The position numbers were made by a program, and so were the translations under genes. From an uncultured Collinsella sp. (lineage in GTDB: Bacteria; Actinomycetota; Coriobacteriia; Coriobacteriales; Coriobacteriaceae), in assembly GCA_902491395.1 (NCBI GenBank), contig CABUHO010000013.1:1-63693 (forward strand): DNA of 63,693 nucleotides. Direction: 5' to 3'. How positions within the stretch are numbered: position 1 is the stretch's first letter; the number at the start of each line of letters is the position of its first letter. Below are positions 1 to 7,625 of this stretch, one piece after another. The notes beneath the pieces were generated by a model. The model made no database searches, was not told the origin of the DNA, and saw nothing but the letters and a program-made list of their open reading frames with translations.

Positions 1-87
1 GCACATGTACGGATGAATGTGGGAAGTGTTCGGATGAAGCTGATAATCAAGGCGCGAGGGCGTCGCAAAACTTTTCAAAAAAAGTTC

Positions 88-116
88 TTGCATAGGATGC
101 GGGCATCACGTAAGAT
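88..116 (+). promoter_or_regulatory. Sigma-70-type promoter of the tRNA pair
   Basis: A -35 element TTGCAT (88-93) and a -10 element TAAGAT (111-116) are separated by exactly 17 bp. The -10 ends 12 bp before the first tRNA, so transcription would start just upstream of the tRNA-Gly 5' end. No gene lies between this site and the tRNAs. Confidence 0.75.
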
Positions 117-128
117 TAATCCTCGTAA

Positions 129-204
129 GCGGACATGGCTCAGTTGGTAGAGCACAACCTTGCCAAGGTTGGGGTCGCGGGTTCGAGCCCCGTTGTCCGC
201 TCCA
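129..204 (+). tRNA. tRNA-Gly (GCC)
   Basis: A full cloverleaf can be folded. The acceptor stem GCGGACA/TGTCCGC is perfect, the D stem is GCTC/GAGC, the anticodon stem CAACC/GGTTG encloses the loop TTGCCAA with anticodon GCC, and the T loop is TTCGAGC. The discriminator is T201 and CCA is encoded at 202-204. It is followed after 3 nt by tRNA-Val, so the two are probably co-transcribed. Confidence 0.97.
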
Positions 205-207
205 TTT

Positions 208-282
208 GGGCGTTTAGCTCAGGGGGAGAGCGCTTCCCTGACACGGAAGAGGTCAGAAGTTCAAATCTTCTAACGCCCACCA
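208..282 (+). tRNA. tRNA-Val (GAC)
   Basis: The acceptor stem GGGCGTT/AACGCCC, D stem GCTC/GAGC and anticodon stem CTTCC/GGAAG around loop CTGACAC (anticodon GAC) are intact. The T loop is TTCAAAT, the discriminator is A279 and CCA is encoded at 280-282. It is the second gene of the tRNA pair. Confidence 0.97.
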
Positions 283-290
283 AATGTTCG

Positions 291-326
291 CAGCTCAGAG
301 GCTTAGCCTCTGAGCTGTTTTGTTTT
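291..326 (+). terminator. Rho-independent terminator after the tRNA pair
   Basis: A perfect 12-bp stem (left arm 291-302, right arm 306-317) with a 3-nt TTA loop is followed by TTTTGTTTT. It lies 9 nt after the tRNA-Val CCA. Confidence 0.93.
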
Positions 327-437
327 GGTCGCCAAATAGGTCGCCAAATCGCCGGCAAAAGGTACCTCGATTCATGAATGAGCGGTTCTGAGCGTCTGTT
401 TAGCCTTGTCATCTCAATCGAGTAGGGGTTGACCATT

Positions 438-1067
438 TTGAACATAACCGTACATCTCGTTGACGTTTCTGCGATCGATCCCGGCGAGACCGTTGATATG
501 GCATCAATCGCGGGACGCTATGCCTTACGTGCCTCCAACGGGGATCTCCCCATTGCGTCTCGGAGGGAAGCCGCCGGCGTGGGCTTGCTGCTTCACGATG
601 TTTTGAACGTTATCGACGACGCCCAGCTTGCGCGCTCTGCTTTCGGCAAGATCGAGCTTGCGGATGGGGAGGCCCCCTCTATTTCCATTTCACATGGCGG
701 AAGCGTGGCCGTCCTCGCCGTTTCCGATGTTGCTCGGTCGGTCGGAGGACCTATTGGCGTGGATATCGAGGCGGTCGATGAGATTGCTCCCGTTGCGGTT
801 GAGCGTATGGTGAACGACGACGAGCGCGCGTGGATTAACGCTGCCCCCAATTTGCAAGAACGCAATCTTCGCCTGAGTCAGACGTGGACGTGCATCGAGG
901 CCATTCTCAAGGCTGAGGGTGTCGGGTTTTCGATTGACCCTCGCAAAGACGGTATGCCCGACGGATGGAATACTTCGTCGGTGATATACGGTCGCTGCGT
1001 CATCTCTTGTGCGGCGCGCTCTATGCCTCGTATCGTCCTCAAGGAGCACACCTTTCGGGTAGCATAG
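438..1067 (+). CDS. Sfp-type 4'-phosphopantetheinyl transferase
   Basis: This enzyme family moves phosphopantetheine from CoA to a serine of carrier proteins. The 209-residue product has the family signatures: PSISISH at about 80-86 (the FxLSH position), GVDIE at about 107-111 with the Mg-binding acid pair, and a WTCIEAILKAEGVG helix at about 150-163. That helix matches WxxKEAxxKxxGxG except that the first Lys is Ile. TTG at 438 is chosen because AGGGG lies 9 nt upstream; an in-frame TTG at 429 has no room for a Shine-Dalgarno site. TetR follows 28 nt later, and an acyl carrier protein lies 2.8 kb downstream, a plausible substrate. Confidence 0.82.
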   Translation: MNITVHLVDVSAIDPGETVDMASIAGRYALRASNGDLPIASRREAAGVGLLLHDVLNVIDDAQLARSAFGKIELADGEAPSISISHGGSVAVLAVSDVARSVGGPIGVDIEAVDEIAPVAVERMVNDDERAWINAAPNLQERNLRLSQTWTCIEAILKAEGVGFSIDPRKDGMPDGWNTSSVIYGRCVISCAARSMPRIVLKEHTFRVA

Positions 1068-1095
1068 GAGCCAATCGACAATAGGGGAGGCCGCT

Positions 1096-1713
1096 ATGCC
1101 ACTGAACGCTCAAAACGATATTGCTTCACGGATCGAGGATGCCGTCTTTGAGCTTATGGCGGCAACTCCGGTGCAGTCGATTAAGGTGGCCGAGGTACTT
1201 CGCCTTGCCCATACATCCAAATCGACGTTCTATCGCTGTTATCGCTCTGTCGATGATGTGGTTAAACGTTTTGAAGATGAGCTGCTCCAGAATATGCAGG
1301 ACATCAATGATGTTGCGCTGGAGGCTCGTTTTGGCGATGCGCAGCTGGACCCTACGCCCACGATGATCAAGCGCATGGAGATTCTCCAGGCTAATCGCTC
1401 GAAAGTTTTGGCGCTTAACAGCGAAAACGGGGACCCTGTGTTCACGCATAAGGCTACGATTTTCATGCATGGGTATTTTCGCGACCGTCTGCGCTCAACG
1501 TTTTCTGACGAGACCGATCTTGACTTGTATCTGGCTTTTGCTCTCGCGGGTCACCATAACCTTATCCAGTACTGGCTCGAGGTCCGTCCTGATTTGGAGG
1601 CACGCACCGTTGCCGCCGCGCTCAATCGCATGTTCTATGCGCCGCTGTTCGTCGACGATGCCTCGCGCCATTGGCACCCACATATCCCCGATTTTGAAAA
1701 GTCACTCGGGTGA
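1096..1713 (+). CDS. TetR/AcrR-family transcriptional regulator
   Basis: The 205-residue protein has a TetR-type N-terminal helix-turn-helix (about 10-55; IKVAEVLRLAHTSKSTFYRCY matches the tetR signature up to the FYRxY recognition helix). A helical C-terminal ligand or dimer domain follows, of the kind seen in TetR_C regulators. The start ATG has AGGGGAGG upstream. It lies between the phosphopantetheinyl transferase and the thiolase-to-MFS operon in the same orientation, with two dyads in the gap before that operon, so it probably controls this locus. The effector cannot be read from sequence; an acyl-CoA or acyl product is a guess. Confidence 0.85.
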   Translation: MPLNAQNDIASRIEDAVFELMAATPVQSIKVAEVLRLAHTSKSTFYRCYRSVDDVVKRFEDELLQNMQDINDVALEARFGDAQLDPTPTMIKRMEILQANRSKVLALNSENGDPVFTHKATIFMHGYFRDRLRSTFSDETDLDLYLAFALAGHHNLIQYWLEVRPDLEARTVAAALNRMFYAPLFVDDASRHWHPHIPDFEKSLG

Positions 1714-1807
1714 GCGGCTGTTTTTTAGGGATAAACGGTTGCGCATGCAGTGAACTCAAAGTGCTCCAACCCTATGAATCGGTTTTAAGCACGGTCATTT
1801 ATCTGCT

Positions 1808-1840
1808 ATTTGGAACGAAATTAAGCTATGCGTACCAAAT
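1808..1840. promoter_or_regulatory. Candidate TetR operator (33-bp dyad)
   Basis: Arms ATTTGGAACG (1808-1817) and CGTACCAAAT (1831-1840) are inverted repeats matching at 9 of 10 positions, with a 13-nt A/T-rich spacer. The site lies about 95 bp after the TetR stop and 216 bp before the thiolase start. Assignment to TetR is inference from position. Confidence 0.4.
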
Positions 1841-1912
1841 GATGGGACACATAGCGGCCTTTTGTCTCACAACACCAAATAAACCCCTCGTAAACTAAAG
1901 CTACGTTCAAAA

Positions 1913-1930
1913 GAACCACTGCAGTAGTTC
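1913..1930. promoter_or_regulatory. Candidate operator, 18-bp near-perfect palindrome
   Basis: GAACCACTGCAGTAGTTC is self-complementary at 16 of 18 positions and centred on CTGCAG. It lies 126 bp before the thiolase start, in the 343-bp gene-free stretch 1714-2056. It could be a second TetR-family half-site pair or a site for another regulator. Confidence 0.4.
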
Positions 1931-1951
1931 AACGTGTGACGGCACAGAAAA

Positions 1952-1983
1952 GCCGCGAGCGCTCTCTCACCTTCGCTCGCGGC
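1952..1983. other. Perfect 10-bp hairpin upstream of the thiolase operon
   Basis: GCCGCGAGCG (1952-1961) pairs perfectly with CGCTCGCGGC (1974-1983) around a 12-nt pyrimidine-rich loop. No T-run follows, so a simple terminator is unlikely. It may be a leader structure or a factor-dependent terminator. Nothing else recognisable lies in the gap up to 2056. Confidence 0.45.
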
Positions 1984-2056
1984 CGGACTGCGCCATCACT
2001 CCGTATACCTTCACATGATTAGGATGTGATATTCAGTGGTTACGCTCGGAAAGAAC

Positions 2057-3322
2057 ATGCGCAGCGTCTCGATTGTAGGCGTGGGCTGCACCCCGTTCAA
2101 GGACTTTGAGGAGCATCCCGAGACCCAGGGTATTGGCGAGGGCGAGGCGTTTGGCTATGCGGCCCTCGAGGCAATTGCCGATGCCGGTCTTGAGCCCCGC
2201 GATATCGACTTTTTCTATCACGGCAGCGCCAATCCCTATCTCGTTGGCGATTGCATTACCCCCAACATGCAGGTTGCCGATTGGTTTGGCGTTCGCGCCA
2301 AGGGTTCCGTCCATCATTCCGAGGCTTGCTGCACGGGCTACGTCGCCCTTGAGCAGGCCGTGATGGCAGTCGCCTCCGGTGCCTACGATGTCGTCCTTAC
2401 GGGTGCCTGCGATTTGGCTTCGACCCTTCCCGTTGAGCACATGCCCTCCCACATTCGCCAGGACTTTACGCTCGACGTCATGATTCCCTCGCTCGATAAG
2501 ATCTATGACCGCGCGTATGGTCGCCCGCTCGATGGTGCCTTTGGCGTGTCGTTCGACAACTGGATCAACGAGTATTCGATGCGCTACGACCTTACTGCCG
2601 ATCAGATCGATGACGCCCTGAACGGCCTTACCAAGAGCCTTCGCCGCGGTGCCGTCCTGAATCCCCTTGCCTGGTACGAGACCACGGTCGAGGAGGATGC
2701 GAAGGCGGCTGGGTTCGATACCGCCGACGAGTATCTCAAGAGCATGTACAACCCGCGCGTTACGCAGTACCTGCGCGTTACCGGCTTTGAGAAGAAATGC
2801 GACGGTGCCGCCGCTGTTGTCGTGATGCCCACGGAGAAGGCCAAGGCCATGGGTGTCCCGTATGCACCTATCGAGGTTCTGGGCACGGGCGCCTCTGCCG
2901 TCGAAGCCGGCCTGCTTCACAACGAGCACTGGGCTACCGAGCTTGCTGCCAAGCAGGTCTACGACCTTACCGGCGTGAGCCCCGACGAGATCGACCTGTT
3001 TATGTGCAATGACTTCTTCCTGGCTTCCGAGATCGTCTCGGCCGAGGAGTGCGGCTATATCCCGCGCGGTGAGGCTTGGAAGTATGCGATCGATGGCCGC
3101 ACCGCTTTTGACGGCGATAAGCCCATCAACCCGCACGGTGGCCGTTGCAACTTCGGTCACGCTCATGGCGCATCCGGCATCGCCGATATCGTCGAGGCCG
3201 TCAAACAGATGCGCGGCGTCGCCGGTGCAACCCAGATGAAGAAGGTTCCCGAGACGGCCTTCCTGCGCGGTTTTGGCGGTTCTCAGAATGTGCGCTGCCA
3301 GATTCTTCGTACCGTCGCCTAA
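2057..3322 (+). CDS. Thiolase-like (SCP-x/archaeal type) acyltransferase
   Basis: The 421-residue product resembles the SCP-x/archaeal acetyl-CoA acetyltransferase branch of thiolases. The nucleophile motif SEACCTGYVALEQAV places the reactive Cys at about 91. The C-terminal NPHGGRCNFGHAHGASG carries the catalytic His of the GHxxGATG motif. The usual second Cys is absent, and RGFGGSQ matches the GGSG ending of the archaeal type. Such thiolases usually act with a DUF35 zinc/OB protein, encoded directly downstream. ATG 2057 has GGAAAG upstream; an in-frame GTG at 2036 has none. It may condense, cleave or transfer acyl groups; the substrate is unknown. Confidence 0.8.
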   Translation: MRSVSIVGVGCTPFKDFEEHPETQGIGEGEAFGYAALEAIADAGLEPRDIDFFYHGSANPYLVGDCITPNMQVADWFGVRAKGSVHHSEACCTGYVALEQAVMAVASGAYDVVLTGACDLASTLPVEHMPSHIRQDFTLDVMIPSLDKIYDRAYGRPLDGAFGVSFDNWINEYSMRYDLTADQIDDALNGLTKSLRRGAVLNPLAWYETTVEEDAKAAGFDTADEYLKSMYNPRVTQYLRVTGFEKKCDGAAAVVVMPTEKAKAMGVPYAPIEVLGTGASAVEAGLLHNEHWATELAAKQVYDLTGVSPDEIDLFMCNDFFLASEIVSAEECGYIPRGEAWKYAIDGRTAFDGDKPINPHGGRCNFGHAHGASGIADIVEAVKQMRGVAGATQMKKVPETAFLRGFGGSQNVRCQILRTVA

Positions 3323-3360
3323 GCGACCGCGGTTTTCGATTTCCCATAAGGAGTATTCTC

Positions 3361-3783
3361 ATGCAACTCAAAGATATGGAGCCCGTGGTCAAAAAGTTCT
3401 ACACGGGTCTTGAAGAGGGCATCTATTGGGCGCGCCAGTGCCCCGAGTGCGGAGCCGTCGAGTTTCCGCCCCATCTTGCCTGCAATGCCTGCGGCTACCA
3501 CAAGACCGACTGGGTCCAGATTTCCGGCCACGGCCATCTGATCGATTTTACCCTGCCTGGTCCGCAGAACGACAAGCCCTACCTCAAGGAGTATGGCAAG
3601 TACGCCTACGGCGCCGTCGATATCGACGAGGGCTCTCAGTACACCTACGTCATCTACGGCATTACCAAGAAGAAGGCCCCCGAGATCCGCGCCAAGCTCA
3701 TGGCGGGCGAGACCGTTGGCGTCCATGCCAAGGTTATCGACCGACCGGGCTACAAAGAGCTCACGTTTGAGCTTGACGACTAG
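3361..3783 (+). CDS. DUF35 zinc-ribbon/OB-fold acyl-CoA-associated protein
   Basis: The 140-residue protein opens with a helix, then a rubredoxin-like zinc ribbon (CPECG at about 27-31 and CNACG at about 41-45), then an OB fold ending GYKELTFELDD. This order is diagnostic of the DUF35 family. Members partner thiolases or ketosynthases and are thought to hold CoA (archaeal thiolase/HMG-CoA synthase complex; PhlB with PhlC). It follows the thiolase by 38 nt, with AAGGAG before ATG, and would be its structural partner. No catalytic role of its own is expected. Confidence 0.85.
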   Translation: MQLKDMEPVVKKFYTGLEEGIYWARQCPECGAVEFPPHLACNACGYHKTDWVQISGHGHLIDFTLPGPQNDKPYLKEYGKYAYGAVDIDEGSQYTYVIYGITKKKAPEIRAKLMAGETVGVHAKVIDRPGYKELTFELDD

Positions 3784-3887
3784 GCTTTCACCCTTTTAAC
3801 AATTCGATTCCTCTCTTAGGCCACGGCGGGACCCATGTCTCCAGCCCGCCGCGGCCGCCCCTCTTTTTATCTTAGAAAGGCACCATC

Positions 3888-4121
3888 ATGAACGAAGAAC
3901 TCACTCAGCAGATCTGCGATTTTGCCAAGTCCGCTTACAACTATGACGGCGATGTGACTCCCGAGACGACGTTTGAGACCCTGGGCAAGGGCTCGATGAA
4001 GATGATCGCACTGACCTCCATGATCGAGAACGAGCTCGATGCCGAGGTCCCCGTTCGCGAGGTCATGGTCATGAAGACCGTCGGCGAGCTTATCGAGCGC
4101 ACTGCCGAAGAGATGGAGTAG
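3888..4121 (+). CDS. Acyl carrier protein-like protein
   Basis: This 77-residue acidic helical protein has ACP size and pattern. The attachment-site region reads LGKGSMKMIALTSMIENEL at about 32-50, so Ser36 is the probable phosphopantetheine site. The usual DSL/DSM triad is GSM, an uncommon replacement of the Asp. The gene has AGAAAGG before ATG, follows DUF35 by about 100 nt and precedes the phosphate acyltransferase by 5 nt. A dedicated ACP in front of ptb and buk is unusual and suggests that the acyl chain is carried on protein rather than only on CoA. Confidence 0.8.
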   Translation: MNEELTQQICDFAKSAYNYDGDVTPETTFETLGKGSMKMIALTSMIENELDAEVPVREVMVMKTVGELIERTAEEME

Positions 4122-4126
4122 CTGCC

Positions 4127-5134
4127 ATGGACCTGATGCAGACCCTGCGCGAGCGGGCTGCCGCCAAGCCTATGCGCGTTGCTTTTCCCGAGGGCGAAAA
4201 CGAGACCATGATGCAGGCGGTCGCAAAGATCGCCGCCGAGCATCTTGCCGAATGCGTGCTGGTCGGCGACGGCAGTAAGCTCAAGGAGCTTGCCGACGAG
4301 CGTGGTATCTCCCTTGACGGCATCGAGATTGTCGATGTGACCGACGAGGAGGCGAACGCCGCCTGCTGCGAGCGCTACCTTTCGCATCCGGATTGCAAGT
4401 TTAAGCCCAAGGGCGCCGCGCGCCGTATGACGCGTCCGCTTGAGCGCGCCCTGATTTTGCAGGTGCTCGGCGATGTCGACGTAATGTTCGCCGGCATCGA
4501 TAACGCCACGGGCGACATCATCCTGGCGGGTCAGACCATCGTCGGCCTTGCCGACGGGGTGGACACCGTGAGCTCGTGCGGTATCGCCGACATTCCCAAC
4601 TGGAACGGCGGCGAAGGCGGCCTTTTGGCTTTTGGCGATTCCGCCGTTTGCGTTGACCCCACGAGCGAGGAGCTTGCCTCGATTGCGATTTCGTCGAGCG
4701 AAACGGTACGCTCGCTGACCGGATGGGATATCCGTTGCGCGCTGCTTTCGCATTCGACTGACGGTTCGATGGATAACGAGCTTGTCGACAAGGTACGTCG
4801 CGCTCGCGAGATTGCCAACGATCGCCGTCCCGACCTTGCCATCGACGGCGAGTTCCAGTTTGATTCGGCGATTAACCCCAAGGTTGCGGCCAAGAAGGTT
4901 CATCGCGAGTCTGCTGTTGCGGGACAGGCCAATGTGGTCATCTGGCCCGATATCAACGTGGGCAATATCGGCGTCAAGATCATCCAGAACCTGACTGGCG
5001 CCAATGCTTACGGTCCCATGCTTCAGGGCTTCAAGAAGATCGTGTGCGATTGCTCGCGCTCTGCGCCCGTCGACGAGATCGTCGGCAACGTGGTGATGAG
5101 CTGCGTGCGCGCCCAGGCGCTTAAGGAGGCCTAA
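4127..5134 (+). CDS. ptb: Phosphate acyltransferase, Ptb/Pta family
   Basis: The 335-residue protein belongs to the phosphotransacetylase/phosphotransbutyrylase family, which converts acyl-CoA plus phosphate to acyl phosphate plus CoA. Visible signatures are an N-terminal RVAFPEGEN, SHSTDGS, DGEFQFDSAINPKVA and the C-terminal glycine-rich NVGNIGVKIIQNLTGANAYG with SRSAPVDEIVGN. Single-domain length fits Ptb or short Pta. A Buk-type kinase follows after 3 nt, as in clostridial ptb-buk operons, favouring Ptb. The substrate chain length is not determined. An acyl-ACP substrate is possible given the upstream ACP gene. Confidence 0.8.
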   Translation: MDLMQTLRERAAAKPMRVAFPEGENETMMQAVAKIAAEHLAECVLVGDGSKLKELADERGISLDGIEIVDVTDEEANAACCERYLSHPDCKFKPKGAARRMTRPLERALILQVLGDVDVMFAGIDNATGDIILAGQTIVGLADGVDTVSSCGIADIPNWNGGEGGLLAFGDSAVCVDPTSEELASIAISSSETVRSLTGWDIRCALLSHSTDGSMDNELVDKVRRAREIANDRRPDLAIDGEFQFDSAINPKVAAKKVHRESAVAGQANVVIWPDINVGNIGVKIIQNLTGANAYGPMLQGFKKIVCDCSRSAPVDEIVGNVVMSCVRAQALKEA

Positions 5135-5137
5135 GGT

Positions 5138-6250
5138 ATGTCCGATAAAAAGACTCCCTGGCGCATCCTGGTAATCAACCCGGGTTCCACTTCCACGAAG
5201 GTGGGCGTTTTTGAGGGTGATGAGTGCAAGCTCAGCAAGAACGTTGCGCACGATGCGAAGGACCTTGCCCAGTTCGATGGGGTTTCGGCTCAGATGCCGT
5301 ATCGCTGCAATCTGATTCTTGGAGCACTGGGGGAGGCGGGCCTGAAGCTCGAGGACTTTGATGCATTTGTCGGTCGCGGCGGCGGCTTGCTTTCGTTGCC
5401 CGGCGGCACGTATGCCATCAACGAGGTCATGCTCGAGCATGCCCGCATCGGTGCGAACGGCATTCAGCACCCGGCGCAGCTTGGCCCCCAGATTGCCCAT
5501 GAGTTCGCCTCAAAGACGGGAAAGCCCTCTTTTGTGGTGAATCCTCCCGATACCGACGAGCTGTGCGACCTCGCACGTATGACGGGCATTAAGGGCGTGT
5601 ATCGAAACGTGCACCTGCACGCCCTTAATCTCAAAGAGACTGCCATTCGCCACGCGGCAAAGCTCGGTCGTGCATATGACGAGTGCAACTTTATTGTCTG
5701 TCATATCGGCGGCGGCATTTCGATCTCTGCTCACCTTAAGGGCAAGATGGTCGACGGCAACGACATCGTCGGCGGCGAGGGCCCCATGGCGCCGACGCGC
5801 TGTGGCTCGGTCCCCGCAATCGAGGTCGCGAAGTATACGGCGGAGCATGGTCTCGACGTTGCCCGCGCCCATTGCATGAAGACCGGCGGTTTTGTCGATC
5901 TTTTGGGTACCTCCGATGCCATCGAGGTGTGCGAGCGTGCCGCTGCGGGCGATAAGGCTGCAGCTCGCGCCTGGGATGCAATGGTTTACCAAATCTGCAA
6001 GTGGATTGGCGAGATGGCCTGTGTGCTGAAGGGTGACGTCGACGGCATCTTGCTCGGAGGCGGCATGGTCCACAGCAAGGAGCTCGTTGCCTCGATTGAG
6101 GAATGCTGCTCCTGGATCGCCCCCGTGTCGGCTTATCCCGGCGAGTTTGAACTTGAGGCGATGGCGTCTGGCGCCTGCCGCGTGCTCGATGGTGTCGAGG
6201 AAGCGCTCGTGTACAGCGGAGAGCCCGTGTTCACCGGATTCAACGACTGA
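5138..6250 (+). CDS. buk: Butyrate kinase-like acyl kinase
   Basis: The 370-residue member of the acetokinase (ASKHA) family would convert acyl phosphate and ADP to free acid and ATP. Motifs include VINPGSTSTK near the N-terminus (phosphate 1), GRGGGLLSLPGGTY, NPPDTDEL, CHIGGGISISAH (phosphate 2), and DGILLGGGM near the C-terminus (adenosine site). These match butyrate kinases more closely than acetate kinases. It lies 3 nt after ptb and should be translationally coupled. Together they give substrate-level phosphorylation from an acyl thioester. No 3-hydroxyacyl-CoA dehydrogenase, crotonase or acyl-CoA dehydrogenase gene is nearby, so the acid need not be butyrate. Confidence 0.85.
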   Translation: MSDKKTPWRILVINPGSTSTKVGVFEGDECKLSKNVAHDAKDLAQFDGVSAQMPYRCNLILGALGEAGLKLEDFDAFVGRGGGLLSLPGGTYAINEVMLEHARIGANGIQHPAQLGPQIAHEFASKTGKPSFVVNPPDTDELCDLARMTGIKGVYRNVHLHALNLKETAIRHAAKLGRAYDECNFIVCHIGGGISISAHLKGKMVDGNDIVGGEGPMAPTRCGSVPAIEVAKYTAEHGLDVARAHCMKTGGFVDLLGTSDAIEVCERAAAGDKAAARAWDAMVYQICKWIGEMACVLKGDVDGILLGGGMVHSKELVASIEECCSWIAPVSAYPGEFELEAMASGACRVLDGVEEALVYSGEPVFTGFND

Positions 6251-6324
6251 TAGTGCTGTGTGTGGGGCGGCCGCTGGTGGTGCCTGGCCGCTCCGACCCT
6301 TTTCTTTAAGTGTAAGGATGGATC

Positions 6325-7524
6325 ATGGATAAAACCAAGATCAAGTACCTGGTGGGCATTTACGCAGCCGCCATGTGCATCATGGGCATGCTCGTGCCCG
6401 TTCCCATCGTGGCCTCTGTTGCGGCCGCGTTTCCCAACGAGAACATCGCTGCCGTTCAGATGATTATCGGCATCATCCCGTTGATGATGGCGTTGTCCGC
6501 CATGCTCGTCTCTTCACAGCTTGCCTCTCGCGTGTCCAAGAAGAAGACGACGCTCGTCGGTCACATTATCGTGATGCTGGCAGGCGCCTCGGTGCTGGTG
6601 TTCCACGACTCGCTCGGCCAAGTCTTAGCGGCTTCTGCTGTCATGGGCCTTGGTCTCGGCGCCGTGCAGAATTCAACGGACGCTCTTATCGCGGATTACT
6701 TTGGCGGAAAGCAGCGCTCGTTTGTCATGGGCATCTACTCCACTTTTGTTGCACTGGGCGGCATTATCTGGACGATGGTTTCCGGCATCTTGGGTTCTGC
6801 CGAGTGGTTCCACAGCTATGCGGCGTACTTCATCATGATCATTTTCATCGTAATCGAGGCTGTTTGCCTTCCTGAGGGTCATCTTGAGCCCAAGCGCAAG
6901 GTCAACGTGTTTGCCAATATGCCTAAAGAAGTCGCGATTATCACGCTCATGAGCTTTGTGTTCGTACTTACGTTCCAGCTCTTCAGCTCCAACGTTTCGC
7001 TGCTTGTTGTAGGTCGCGGCTTTGGCGGTACCGTGGAGGCCGGTCTTGCCTCTACCGTTATGACCGTTGCCGGTATTGCGGCTGGTCTTTTGGTCGGCCC
7101 GCTGTTTGCCAAGTTCAAGAACCTGGCTATGCCGATCGCGTGGGGCGTGACGCTCGTTGGCCTGGGCCTGACGCTGGTTGCGCCCGCCTTTATGGTGCTG
7201 TGCATTGCGGGCTTTGTCGTTGCGCTGGGCAAGGAGACCTACGTGCCGCTGGAGGGCAATTTTGCTGCCGGCAACTCTGCCCCCGAGGGACGTGCGTTTA
7301 ACCTTGCCATTGGCATGGCCGGCATCAACTTTGGCATGGCACTGTCTCCCATTGTGTTTGAGGCCGTGACGTCGCCGTTTGGTGCAACGATTGACCAGAA
7401 GTTCATCGCCGGCATGATCGTCTGTGCGGCTTGTGTCGTCTTTGGCGCCATTAAGTATCGCAAGCTCACCCCGGCCCAGCTTGCCGAGGCCGAGAAGATG
7501 GCTGCTCAGGGCGAAGCGGAGTAG
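6325..7524 (+). CDS. MFS transporter
   Basis: The 399-residue integral membrane protein has about 12 hydrophobic segments in two bundles, with a short cytoplasmic linker (LEPKRKVNVFANMPK) near the middle at about residue 190. The loop SRVSKKKTTLVGH after helix 2 resembles the MFS A-motif position. It is the last gene of the thiolase-ACP-ptb-buk operon (74 nt after buk; AAGGATGG before ATG). It is likely to import the substrate or export the acid formed. The substrate cannot be told from sequence. Confidence 0.85.
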   Translation: MDKTKIKYLVGIYAAAMCIMGMLVPVPIVASVAAAFPNENIAAVQMIIGIIPLMMALSAMLVSSQLASRVSKKKTTLVGHIIVMLAGASVLVFHDSLGQVLAASAVMGLGLGAVQNSTDALIADYFGGKQRSFVMGIYSTFVALGGIIWTMVSGILGSAEWFHSYAAYFIMIIFIVIEAVCLPEGHLEPKRKVNVFANMPKEVAIITLMSFVFVLTFQLFSSNVSLLVVGRGFGGTVEAGLASTVMTVAGIAAGLLVGPLFAKFKNLAMPIAWGVTLVGLGLTLVAPAFMVLCIAGFVVALGKETYVPLEGNFAAGNSAPEGRAFNLAIGMAGINFGMALSPIVFEAVTSPFGATIDQKFIAGMIVCAACVVFGAIKYRKLTPAQLAEAEKMAAQGEAE

Positions 7525-7565
7525 TTGCTTTTAGCAGTTACCGTATCGTGCCTGTAGTTTTAACG

Positions 7566-7591
7566 GGGCCGCCGACATATGCCGGCGGCCC
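7566..7591 (+). terminator. Hairpin after the MFS gene, probable operon terminator
   Basis: GGGCCGCCG (7566-7574) pairs perfectly with CGGCGGCCC (7583-7591). The downstream tract TCTGTCT is only partly T-rich, so termination efficiency is uncertain. It separates the acyl operon from the following small membrane protein gene. Confidence 0.55.
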
Positions 7592-7625
7592 TCTGTCTAT
7601 CAATGACTTTGAAAGGCTTACGGCT

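Noticed and set aside
135..445. Overlapping open frames on both strands over the tRNA genes
   Set aside because: They cover two complete tRNA cloverleafs, their promoter and terminator, have no ribosome-binding sites and no recognisable protein features.
1710..1898. A short frame after the TetR gene
   Set aside because: It has no ribosome site, ends in the AT-rich intergenic region and overlaps a probable operator dyad.
3941..5500. A 519-codon minus-strand open frame opposite the ACP, ptb and buk genes
   Set aside because: Long antisense frames are common in GC-rich DNA. The plus strand encodes well-recognised enzymes here, and the antisense translation is low complexity without family motifs.
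2057..6250. Assignment of the ptb-buk locus as a butyrate pathway
   Set aside because: Hydroxybutyryl-CoA dehydrogenase, crotonase and butyryl-CoA dehydrogenase genes are absent, so the acid produced cannot be named from this window.
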